A stretch of 64,000 nt of DNA from Tricholoma matsutake (taxonomy: Eukaryota > Basidiomycota > Agaricomycetes > Agaricales > Tricholomataceae). Location: positions 8,618,001 to 8,682,000 of the forward strand of contig AP026542.1 of the NCBI GenBank assembly GCA_026075535.2, written 5' to 3'. Below are positions 21,301 through 31,769 of the stretch, in pieces. Made by a program: the position numbers and the translations under genes. Positions within the stretch are counted from its first letter, which is position 1. Every line of letters starts with the position of its first letter. Below the pieces are notes generated by a model. The model made no database searches. It saw nothing but the letters and a program-made list of their open reading frames with translations, and was not told where the DNA came from.

Positions 21301-23456
21301 TTACGTCCGTGCTCTCGCACTTAGTAGCGAGTAACTCGGCACAAGCTCCCAAACGTCAAACGCCAAATTTTGATATGGGTCTGGGCGTCTTGACGGCGGA
21401 TACGGAAATGGCAATCTACGGCCATCCAGACGCAAACGTGCATCAGAATCGGAACCAGGCGCTAGCGCAGTCGGGTCAGGAAGTTGCGGTGATGAAGACA
21501 CGTGCGACCTCGGCTTGAATATAAGCACTATGATGAGCCCGAATATGATCAGCAGCAGCAGGAAAATGCATTGCCTCCGTCCGGTGTTCTTTTGATACCT
21601 GGACACAAAGTACGTAACGGGGAATAAAAAGAAAACCCAAAATAGCCCACCTCGTGGCCTCCTGAAGCTCTTTCACCGCATCACCCACCCTCACGGCCGT
21701 TTGCTCAATATTATACTCCACACTGTCGAGGAGCGTACCCTGGTCGATGACAAGCACAGAGAGGTCCTTGAACAGCTCAGCGAGTGATGCGATGGAGTTG
21801 GCGATCTCGTCCAGCTCGCGCGTACGCTGCTGCAAGCCTTGGTCATGATCTACAAGAGAGAGGGACTGCCACTGCGATTGCGACTGGGCCCGGGTGTGCT
21901 TCTGTTAGTAGGGTGAGATGGGCAGGATGCAAAAACAAAGATAGAAGGATAGGATGGGGTTAGTTCATGTTATTGTGTAATACGACAAGGCCGAGTTATA
22001 CAAAGCAAAGGCACGATCATGATCGGCACGAACCGAGGAATGAGATAAATGACAAGTCAAGTGGCGTGGGGAGGGCATGTTCAGACAGACAGAGATGACC
22101 GCAGCGTAATACAAGTTCATGGTAAAGGGTACGGACGAAACCATGAGTTTGTCAGGGATCATGTCAGCGTGGAATGTGCAATTCCGACGCCGAGGAGAAC
22201 GGGAAGGCGGACCGAAACCCGAGTCGCAAAAAGCAAATGTCATCCAACGGCAGGGTCGCGCATGGGAGGCAGTGAGCAATGATGATGTGACATGACAGGA
22301 GGAACGTGGCCGCCGAATTATACAGAAAATAAGGAGAGGATAATGGGCAGGATGGTCATCAGCATGATGCACGCGATAATCGGAATCAAATGACGCACGG
22401 CTGCAGCGACATCTTCATCTACGGCAGTCAGGCCTTCCGAGCCCGTGAGCGAGATGGTGCCGGAGGCAATTAGAAGATCTTGGTTCTTGATCGCATGACC
22501 CTGAAGTTCTAGATGTGCAGTAACTCAGTCGGAGTCCAGATTGGATAAGGTTAAGTGGACTAAGTTGGGAGGAAATAGCCCTGTGCGGCAGTACGGAATG
22601 TAATAGGATTTGTGGACATGAACGTAAATAGGAACCTTTCACAAGACAAGAAGGGGAAGGCAAGGGAAATATGGGATACTAAGATGAGCTCGACAGATCC
22701 GAGATTTGAGTCGTCGAGAAGAGGGTTCGGAAAAGTAAAGCCGAAGGAAAAAGAAGAGAACACGTACTTTCCATATACACGCGTTGTTTTTTTCGGAAAG
22801 CAGCACTCAGATCTTGAACCTTGGCGGCAAGACCGCGCTGCACATTCTTGGCGGCAAGACCGCGCTGCACATTCTTGGCGGCCAAAGCCTCGTGGTGAGT
22901 TTGTGATGGTGGAAACGCGTGCTTTGGAAGGCCGATCTTCTGAATGAGGGATTGACATTGGCGGAAGTCCTGCGTAGCGGCGACCGGTGAGTTGGGATCA
23001 GAGAAGGCTCATGTAAGTTGGACATACGTGAGTGATATCAGCAGTGAGAGCTTCTATCTCTCGTTCTTCAAGAGACCTGTCAGAGAAGCCAGGAAGTACG
23101 TGTTTCGCATGGAGTTTGTCGAGAGCGGTGACTAGGAATATGAGCGCAGTTTGTGACAGGGAGTAAGGCCATACTTTTTGCTTGAGTATCTGCAAGAATC
23201 TCTTGTATTTGGTCTGAATAATCTACCCTGTAAGAAAGATGAGCCTATGAAGGTTGAAAATAAAAAAAAGGTTGGAAGCAAACCATTGGGGAGGAAGGTG
23301 GACATTAAGAGTAAGATGGCTTGGTGAATCTATGAGATGGTCTTGTTCATCCGTATCATCGTATTGCGGCCGTGAGCGAGAGAAACGAGCAGTAGAGTCA
23401 CGAAAAGACAGGAATAGGCCAGTGCGGGAGCGGGTAATTGGGTTGGAGGAGGACAT
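21301..23456 (-). CDS. TLG2: Syntaxin of the TLG2/STX16 type (Qa-SNARE)
   Basis: A target-membrane SNARE of the trans-Golgi/endosome. The ATG at 23456 opens MSSSNPITRSRTGLFLSFRD, the TLG2-like N-terminal peptide, followed by QWVDYSDQIQEI. The middle has HVLPGFSDRSLEEREIEALT, an ELQGHAIKNQDLLIASG exon, and the SNARE helix LQQRTRELDEIANSIASLAE to VKELQEAT with the zero-layer Gln in VLVIDQGTLLDSV. A membrane anchor CIFLLLLIIFGLIIVLIF follows, then an unusually long, Pro/Arg-rich luminal tail of about 70 residues. An intron of 497 nt (21902-22398) interrupts the region before the SNARE helix. A 27-bp in-frame tandem duplication (22821-22874) doubles AKNVQRGLA in the helical domain. Divergent with the short Cys-rich gene. 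Confidence 0.88.
21902..22398 (-). other. 497-nt intron inside the syntaxin gene
   Basis: The donor GTGCGTCA (22398-22391) and the acceptor CTAACAG ending at 21902 both leave the frame at phase 0. This is about ten times the usual intron length in this window. It contains AT-rich and mixed sequence with no recognised gene; several open frames cross it on both strands without domains. A missed small exon cannot be excluded. Confidence 0.6.
22821..22874. repeat. 27-bp tandem duplication in the syntaxin coding region
   Basis: Two identical adjacent 27-bp units beginning TTGGCGGCAAGACC, followed by a partial third unit. Being 9 codons long, the duplication keeps the frame and lengthens the predicted helix by nine residues. 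Confidence 0.85.
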
Positions 23457-23771
23457 GCGTGAATGTGGCTGTGCAACGTGGTAGTCACTGATCTGCCGGC
23501 ACACCACACTTGCAATTGGATGCGATGATAGAACGTTGAGGTAGAGTTGTTGAAGTCTACCATTAATGAGTTGTTATCATCCTGAAATGATTCTAATACG
23601 AAGTTGAATCTTGTTGAAACCGTTTCATCTGATCTTTTTACTCATCTGACGCTTTCTTATGTTCTCGTCCATGAAATACAAATAAACCAATCTATCGGAT
23701 CTCATCCTTCTCCTATAAAAGCTCATCCACTCAGCTCCTCCTCTTCATCTCCCTCCCCCCCTCTCAATACA
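23457..23771. promoter_or_regulatory. Divergent promoter region with TATA box at 23714-23721
   Basis: 315 bp between the syntaxin ATG (-) and the Cys-rich gene ATG (+). A clear TATAAAAG lies at 23714-23721, about 50 bp upstream of the plus-strand ATG, followed by a pyrimidine-rich tract (CTCCTCCTCTTC, CCCTCCCCCC) of the kind found near fungal transcription starts. No matching element was found for the minus-strand gene. Confidence 0.6.
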
Positions 23772-24179
23772 ATGTGCCAGCTTGAAACGTCCGTACCCGA
23801 ATCCCCCTAATGTCTTGCCTCCTATCTCACTTCTTATAGTGAAGGCACTCATCACGGCTGTGGTCACTATGTCGTCGTGCGCCATCTCTTTCATGTCTTT
23901 TCACCACCTAATACCCGCACTATAGACTCGCACACTCGAGAAACACGATTGTGGCAACAGATTCTGCACTCTATCCCAGTCTCATCTTCGCGATTGCCCA
24001 CACTGCCCAAACTGCACCCGCGTACGCCCACCTATACATTCAGAACTATCCAACATGTAACTTTCTGCCCGCAGTACGCAGGCCCCGATATCGCAGAGCG
24101 CACGGTCGTCGATACCCGCACATGGTGCCCTCAGTGCGAGTACTGGTACAACGGCGCGGGCGCCAAACGTCGATCGTGA
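23772..24179 (+). CDS. Short Cys/His-rich protein of the agaricomycete MCQL type
   Basis: An 84-residue protein assembled from four short exons: 23772-23788, 23840-23876, 23926-24021, 24075-24179. It reads MCQLETEGTHHGCGHYVV, TRTLEKHDCGNRFCTLSQ, RDCPHCPNCTR, and ends WCPQCEYWYNGAGAKRRS. The spacing of Cys and His (CGH, DCGNRFC, CPHCPNC, CPQC) suggests several bound zinc ions. Small proteins of this design starting MC-x-L and containing C-G-H-Y occur widely in agaricomycete genomes with no known function. There is no signal peptide. The splice sites used are GT-AG and each join keeps the frame and the Cys pattern, which supports the model. A strong TATA box precedes it, so it may be highly or conditionally expressed. 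Confidence 0.72.
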
Positions 24180-25256
24180 TTCAACGCCACTAAATTACGT
24201 CCATTCGCGCAAATTCGGCACTGCCACACTCGGACATCGTCCTCATCTCCCGATAAAACCGCACTCACAATCTCGCCATCGCCTGTTGCATTCATCCATC
24301 GCATTCTGCTTTCCTGCTATATCTATTATACTGTAGATTCCATCTCTAAATTCATCGCCACACAGCATTTTCTATCTGTCTGCTCTATTCTATCCGTCTG
24401 TACCACCACCTGTCATTGCAGCTGTCATCTGTTCTTCCCTGAACTCATTCTTATCGATGTGCTTTCATTATAATGTCTCGCACTAGCTTGCTCATCTTAC
24501 CCTACTTCACGTGCTATAGTCCTACCTATTCGCCTTGCAGCACATCTCTCAAGGACGGAAGAAAAGTAGGCCACGCTATTCTTAATGTTATGTAAATCTG
24601 CAAATACATTCTATGCAACCGTCATATGTACTAAGCCGAAAAATACCGAGCTTTCACATTGCAGTTGGTCTCGGCCCTATCAGCAAGTTTTGTGGTGTGC
24701 GAAAGGAGTCGCCATGAATATATGGGTGGAACATTCCCTACTTATAATTAATGGCGACGCCAAGTGATGAAGAATATCCTTATACAACGCGTCTCGGGCA
24801 CTCAAGATTCATATCAGACAGGTGTCAGATTGTTCTTAGCTTGGCGTCGCTAGGGGGCCGTCTCAGGCTCCACCGACGTGTGGGGCACATGTAGATCCAT
24901 CATCCAGTGATTAGTCAGTCTTTCCAGACAATCTACACTGTCCCCGCAATGTCGTGTCACGTCGTGTCGAGTTGAATTTGAAGCAAAGGCGCGGATGAGA
25001 AGCGATAATAGGAGTAGTCGACGTCTCTGTCGCGTCCTCAATGGACTCTATGTAAGTCTTGCGAAGAGAACTCTAAGTAGTTACATAATCAGGGGAGTTG
25101 GTACGACTATTTCGCACGAATCTCAGATGTTCTGCCTTGCTGGTCCTTGCTGGTCTGCCGGCTTTCCTTCCAGTTGTCAACGCGAGACATTCGCATTCGA
25201 GCCTGGTGCTCTTATTCTCTTGACAACAATTCACTTGACAACACCCAAACTCTCAC
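24180..25256. other. Long intergenic region before the MscS gene
   Basis: About 1.08 kb. Stretches near 24300-24450 are pyrimidine-rich with TCTATTCTATC-like runs, probably the 3' region of the Cys-rich gene. An open frame at 24585-24767 (60 codons) has no recognised domain. The last 150 bp should hold the promoter of the channel gene. No RNA gene or repeat was recognised. Confidence 0.45.
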
Positions 25257-28200
25257 ATGACGTTGTCAAGCGGAGAATACCACAAAGTTCAACAGAACTC
25301 CCCAGAGCAACTCTACAGTCTACCCAAAAATCAATTTGAGTCTCCATCACTTCCGCAGCATACTATGGCAATCTCGGGCTCTACGGCCCCCCCTTCCTCG
25401 GATATTCACACCCGGCATGCAGGCTATGACACAGAACGCGTACAGGATATTCCTGGACTGCTATACAATGCTCAGAGTTCCAAATCCCGTTCCTCAAGCT
25501 GGGATGCCTTGTCTAGTCCCATCAAAAGAGTTGAGCACTCGTATGAACAGTTCGACTCTCGTAACGCAAGTAATGCACACCTTGTATACGCTGAAGGTGA
25601 TGTGCCCAAGAACAAAGTACGTTCAATAATGACCCAGCTGGTAAGCTCTTTAATTAAAACCTATATCAAGTTTAGCAGGTTGTATAACTATCTTCTCAAT
25701 GTATCTATCGTCACTCGTTGGATTATTTTCATCATTCCCATCTTGAGTATTCTCTGGATTCCCGGCATCCTTTCACTGACCACGTTCCCCAATGCAAACG
25801 TCTGTCGAATTGTTATCTTTCAATTTCGCCAGATCTGATATTGCAGGCAGATTTGGGGTGTCAGACTAATATGGTGGAGTATTTGGTTTACCGTATGCTG
25901 GGGAGGTTTGTCTTGTACTGATTTGTGCTTGATCATCACACAACCAATACCCCTTCGCAGGATGGTGGGGTGCGCTGGGCATTTCGTGAGTTGTTTTCCA
26001 CCTACATCAACGGATGCTGACAGCCTGGTACGTAGTCTGGTTCTTCCATCGATCATGCGAGCCACCGTGGGGATTGTGGCTGTTGGCGCAAAGCGATATA
26101 TTGACTGGGCGCAGGCTTTGCACAGGTGGGAGACTCCTAATGGTGGTACGTCGAAAAGTAACCTTGATCCTAGATATATGGCCCTGTTCGTTTGGACACT
26201 TATCATCTGGATATCGTGGAATCCTCTTATTGATAATCACCCGAAGAATGGTGCTGGTGCGAAAAGTCTGGCAGCAATCAGTCTAATTGGGAAGTTACTC
26301 TTCGGAATATACCTCTGCTCTGCGGTACTTTTGTTCGAGAAGTTCTCGATCCAATATATCGCTGGGAAATTCCATGAGCGCTCATACGCTGGTACATACG
26401 TACAATCTTCCATTTTGATGACAGCGATCTCACGTATCTTTATATGTCAGAGCGTATTGCCGACCAAAAGTTCGGGGTCAGGTCACTGGTAATTCTCTAT
26501 AGGAACTCCAGAGATTCGCTTGGACGGACAGATACCCTCCGTGATGGCCCGACAGCAAAAGGAAGTGCCGTCACCCCCAACCGACTATTCAAGAAATTCA
26601 GACAAGGAGTGCGATACGCTGCGACCACGACTACAACCGTCTTCGGAAATGTCGCATCCGAAATTGCCGGCAGGTGAATTCTATGGCCAATGCGTTTTGT
26701 CCCCGTTAATTTGGAACGGTTTTCTCATAGTCCGGTCCTGCAACCTAATTCTCCTCAAGCAATGGTCAAAAGAGCTCTGGAATCGGCTAACAAGTCCAGA
26801 TTAGTAAGTGACATCGATCAGTCGATCATTCTCCGTGATCGATAATCACCACTGAATCATCAGCTTGCACGTCGACTATTCTATTCTTTCGCACAGCCGG
26901 GGGCAGAATATCTTCATCCGGAAGATATAGCGCGTTACTTCCCTACCCCCGACGAAGCCGACCATGTGTTCGCTCTATTTGACAAAGACATGAATGGGGA
27001 TGTGACCAGGGATGAGGTGGAAATGGCGTGCCTGTAAGCTTTCCCAGCACGTTTAAATATTCCCACTAAAAGGCATCCCCCGAAAGTGAATTCCATCGGG
27101 AGCAACTGTCGATCGAGAACTCCATGCGGGACCTGGATAGTGCTGTTGGGAGGCTGGATAATATCCTCATGTCAGTGTATGTGATCATCGCCATTCTCAT
27201 CATTGCTGTCACTTTGGTACGTATTACTACATTTTTTAGAGAAGCTTCCAAAGCTAGATTTTGATGTTCCTATTCCAGGAAACTCAACTCATTACACTGG
27301 TCACAGGGGCTGGTACTCTGATTCTCGGTCAGTTTTGCTTCGCCATTAGCTGTCAATGTTGGTTCCGATTTGCGGTGTTCTTATCTAGGCCTCAGTTGGC
27401 TTATCGGCGGAAGCTTACAAGAAGTCCTCGCAAGCATCATTTTCTTATTTATCAAACACCCGTTCGATGTTGGTGATCCGATTATTATAGCGAAGGAAAG
27501 CTACACCGTGAAGGAGATAAGGCTGCTCAGCACAGTTTTTATTGACGCAAACGGAACATCAGTGCAGGCGCCGAATAATGTGCTTAATACAATGGTAATT
27601 CTAATGTTGTTTTCCGTGGAAGATGGCTGATGGATTTCTCGGTGTCAGTTTGTCCAGAACATCCGTCGGAGTCCTCAGGTAAGCATCACGGAAACATTTA
27701 TAGCAGCAACCTTACCCACCATGGTTTGATAGATGTCCGAGCCGTTTACTTTTGATGTGAGCTACTCTACAACATTTGAGAAGCTTGAGTTACTGCGGGA
27801 GAAGATGCTGGAGTTCGTCAAGACGGAGAGACGTGACTATCAGCCTGTCTTCGACGTAACAGTCAATGGTTCGCCAGACCGATCCGTTTTATTTCAAATG
27901 ATCTGAGATTTTCGTGCAGATTTCCCAAGTCAGGAAAAAATGGTGCTAACTGCTGACATCAAATACAAAGGCAGTGGGCGCCAGGGTGGTCTTAAAGGTA
28001 GGATATACATTTAGGAGACTGAGTCATTTTTCATGGGGTTATCAGCGAGACGGCGTAACAAATGGATATGTGCCCTCAAGATTGCTCTTGCCGAAGTCGA
28101 AATTTACGGATCGAAGGGTAATCCGGATGAACCATCTATCACCCGATACACACAGGTGCCATGGGAGCTCATAGAGGCAGGGGATCGCAAGGCGGCTCAA

Positions 28201-28579
28201 ACCCACGCCCCACTACCTGATTATCCTGCACCAGCTGGGGGATGGCAGCTTTCTGATAGCAACACCGCTTTCCGTGAGCGCATTTCTGCTTTCGTTTTGA
28301 TATACAGTTGACAACATCGCTCGTTGGTAGGTGATGCTGATGTCTTTGAAGAATCCGATGAGGTAGGCGCTGCCTGTATCTTCCACCCAGTGGTATGCTC
28401 ATCGCGTTTTTAACGCGCAGCTGTACATGACGAGCCCCCGGCGAGGTCTATCGCAGGGCGATAGCTTGCGCTCTAGACCGACCGCACCAATGTCTGCTAG
28501 TACGACGCACACAGCCATGCCGATGCATGAGCCCTCAGGCAATCGTCCAGATGTCATCGAAATGGCCCATCGGACGTAG
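25257..28579 (+). CDS. MscS-family mechanosensitive channel with EF-hand
   Basis: A membrane channel of the small-conductance mechanosensitive family with a Ca2+-binding EF-hand, like fission yeast Msy1/Msy2, which act in the ER in hypo-osmotic stress. After a polar N-terminus come membrane segments (TRWIIFIIPILSILWIPGI, YMALFVWTLIIWISW, LIGKLLFGIYLCSAVLLF). The EF-hand loop DKDMNGDVTRDE is near 26985. Next are VYVIIAILIIAVTL and the pore helix and gate GTLILGLSWLIGGSLQEV, KHPFDVGDPIII, then the beta domain (VQAPNNVLNT, FTFDVSYSTTFEKLE). About ten short introns interrupt it. The C-terminus needs two more small introns (near 28272-28331 and 28366-28422) to join NTAFR, DADVFEESDE and LYMTSPRRGLSQGD, reaching the TAG at 28577. 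A shorter end at 28330 is possible. It converges on RPB3. Confidence 0.87.
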
Positions 28580-28740
28580 CTCCGCGGCCTTTGTCACTGA
28601 ATATTCTTGGGGCGTTTGGGCGTTCCGTTACGATATTTTGACATGCTGAGCTTATGTATATAAACAAAATTAAGTAGTCAATGGTGATCTCGGCCTTCAT
28701 GAGAACTAGAACACAATCTGGTGAGTCGCGAGGAACAATG

Positions 28741-30244
28741 CTATACGTTCCATCCATTGGCGGCCTGTCGATCAGGGCTACCCCAACCAGCAGACACGCC
28801 ACCTCCACCTCCCCACGCACTTGTGGCCCCCCCACTGGAATTGGGACTCGTTGAATTCCACATTCCTGTCGCTGCACCTCCCTGACTCGGGCTCGTGCCC
28901 CAACCGCTACTGCCACCACCCGCTGCCGTTGCGCCGCTCCATCCCCCTGCCGTGCTCACATCTGCTCCACCTCCCCACCCCCCATCAGCAACCTGACCAT
29001 TTGGTTGTTGCTCACTACCTGTGAGCATATCAAGTTCTGGTTGAGTTTTGAGACCAAGGATTAGATTGGCCAGCTTCGTTTGCAGTTCTGCCAAGCCCTT
29101 GGAGAAACCTTCATCGTTTACATAGACTACGAGACACGCGTGACAACTAACCTTCATGACTACCTCTTGCGGGCCCAGACTACCGTCTGTTTCTACTTCG
29201 AAGTAAAACTGGCGGGGTTGTGCATTAAAATCGAAGGGTTGATCATCTCTTGGTGGCTCTTCCTCTTTGCCGTTATCGCTGACGGGCCACTCCGTTCGCG
29301 CGTCTGATTCGAACCAGTAGGTTGTATGACGCAACTTATTATACGGGTCATACTCAAAGGCTACCGCAGAACAAGGTGACCATTTAGCGTGTTCCTTCGC
29401 GATTCCCTGGAATAAACGGGTAAGGATTGCATAGGGAGGGGCAGAAAGCAAGAAAACCTTTTTCGCCACGCATTTTAGCTTCAATTCTTGTCCTTTGCGA
29501 ATCTTGCATATTAGCACGGGAGCAATACTCGGATCGTCTTCTGACATTAAATTCAATGGACACAGTAGGCGAAATTTTGGAACAGAACCCACCTTTCCCT
29601 ACCGGTTGACCAAATCGCTCCCCCCGTTTCGATAGTTCCTCCCCAGCGTCGTGATCTTGAGCATCGTCGGGACTTCCCCACGTCCCATGTGTCCCAGGGG
29701 GTACAATATCGAGATGATTGCTTGTAATGTCCATTGTGTGATTGTCATGACAAGCGACGTTAAGTAACAACATTATAGAACAGTTGTCGCATCCGGCAAG
29801 ACATGTGCAATCCTAAAAGAAATGGGTAAGTTGGAAATTGGAAATTGGATTGCTGTGTCCAAAGAGTCTTGCCCTTGAATTCCGTATGGCCTCGTCACAG
29901 TTTGAACTGAATATTGGGACCATGCCTAAACGGTGCGCGATAAATTCATCCGGGAGGACTGTGGTATTGATTTCAATTTCGACCATGTCGATTGCTGGCG
30001 GATTGTCAGAATGATACGTGAGGCGGTGTAAGAAGTGACTGAAACACACCTACAGTCGGTATATCTGCCATCATAACCCTCCTCAATGAATTAGCGAAAC
30101 TATGAGGGCCTGGCTCAGCCGATATGTCATATTGTAATGGGCTAAAACGCACGCAAGATCGACATTTTTCAAAACAAAATTTACTCTGTCCTTTTTCAGT
30201 TCACGAATTTGAACTGTGGGCTCCAAGTCATCGTGCGCCTGCAT
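28741..30244 (-). CDS. RPB3: RNA polymerase II subunit RPB3 with Gly/Trp-rich tail
   Basis: The alpha-like assembly subunit of RNA polymerase II. From the ATG at 30244: [31 protein letters not shown], then [20 protein letters not shown] and the zinc-binding [11 protein letters not shown] near 29800. Further on come [52 protein letters not shown] and a C-terminal helix [19 protein letters not shown], all as in the family. After this helix the protein continues for about 90 residues rich in Gly, Ser and Trp, with WG/GW pairs repeated (GGWGGG, GGWSGA, SGWGTS, SAWGGG, AGWGSP, NGWNV). Yeast and human RPB3 lack such a tail. Introns are short. The core is complete; the tail is unusual (see findings). 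Confidence 0.94.
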
Positions 30245-31769
30245 AACGAACGAGTAGAATCGTGATAGAACTTGGAAGAGATTCAAAAGAATAATATTTG
30301 TCACTAATAATTGGTGATCTCTTCAATGGCCTTCAGTCATAACAGGTACAAATCCCATTGAACGGGTCTTCTTCAAGTTTCGGTTTGGTCTGCCATGCGA
30401 GATCCCGAGGAGTTCTACTGCTCAGTATTCCAGCGACAGCTTCAAATGAACTGGAAATGAGAAAACCTTCTATACCACTCTGGATAATACAACATCTTGT
30501 CGTTCGATATGACCATTGACTTATAATGCGTTGATGATCTGGATTTACTGTGATCCTCCATATCGTCAGCACGCAATTTCCAGTACTGGTAAATCCAGTC
30601 TAATTCCTTCTCATCCTCATTCATCCCTTTAATCATTAATGATAATAAAAGGATAACAGTATACTGAACACTTATGGATCACCACAGCTTCATGGATTGA
30701 TATTCTGGTTATGTAACACCCAAATTACAGGTGACAGAACTCCCATGATGATCGCTTTTAGCAGCCTTCAACTGGTGCCAACTTTGATTCCTTATCGTGA
30801 TTTTCCTGCGGTCCGCTACCATGTATTGGAAAGTGGCACAAGTTTTCATAGGCCAAGAATTTCACTGAGTGAGTTCTTCAAATCCCCACGAACGATTGGC
30901 ATGTCATAATTTGACCCGGTGTGAGACTTAGAGTCTTAGACCATAGCTTATGAAGAGAGACGCAACTAATGATCGATGATCATCAAACTATCCCATATAG
31001 TACAAAATCACCATGTGCACTTGGCCGTCAATATCGCGTCCGAGGAGCTTGAGTTTGAGCTTGGAGATGCTCCTGCCGCGATATCCGAGTCATATATTCC
31101 ATGTATGGTCACCAAATGACCTGGTTTATCCCGTGTTCCAAATATGCTGTTATTTTCTGACTTTTCTGACTTTTATCCAGATTCGATATAGCTTCAACCC
31201 ACGAAGTCTTTCCGAACTCATCCTGTTACATAGGCCCGAACGTCCAAAGTCGCCATCGGCATCGATATCGTTTCACTTATTTTCTTTTTTTGTGGCTGTA
31301 TTCTGTTAACTTCGAACAAGAACGTTCCTTGGTCTTTGTGCCGAACATTTAAATTCTATCTGGAATGGAAAGCTGCCTACGATGTATAATACGAAGTCGG
31401 GCTCATCGCTTCCATGATGTGCCAAATGACGGCCACCGGTCCTTCTGGCACAATGATTTTCGCGGTATACGTCGGCTATTATACTGAAGGCCGAAAGAAG
31501 CGTTTTGTAATCTCATGCCAGGATCTCGGTTAGCATCTGTTAGCATCCCAAAGCGCTTACTGTATGCGGCAAACGTGCAGAAACCGCGGAAATCTTCCTT
31601 CCCGCGGATATGGGAGTGACCCTCTCACAATGTCATTTGTTCTGTGATGACCCTATCGTGATAGTCCCGCCAAATGACACCAATTCCCCTTATAACCTAA
31701 ACCGGTCGCGATAAAAACGCATGCGGCAAACTCGGTTCAATATTTCGTTTGTTTGCCATCTACTAGCCG
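30245..31769. other. Long divergent intergenic region, possible gene relics
   Basis: About 1.5 kb between RPB3 (-) and the acyl-CoA synthetase (+). Minus-strand frames at 30333-30636 and a plus-strand frame at 30697-30909 are open but show no known domain. A plus-strand stretch near 31018-31110 reads like coding sequence (LAVNIASEELEFELG, DAPAAISESYIPC) without a start or a flanking exon I can join, so it may be a fragment of a lost or unrecognised gene. Nothing was recognised between 31320 and 31690. Confidence 0.35.
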
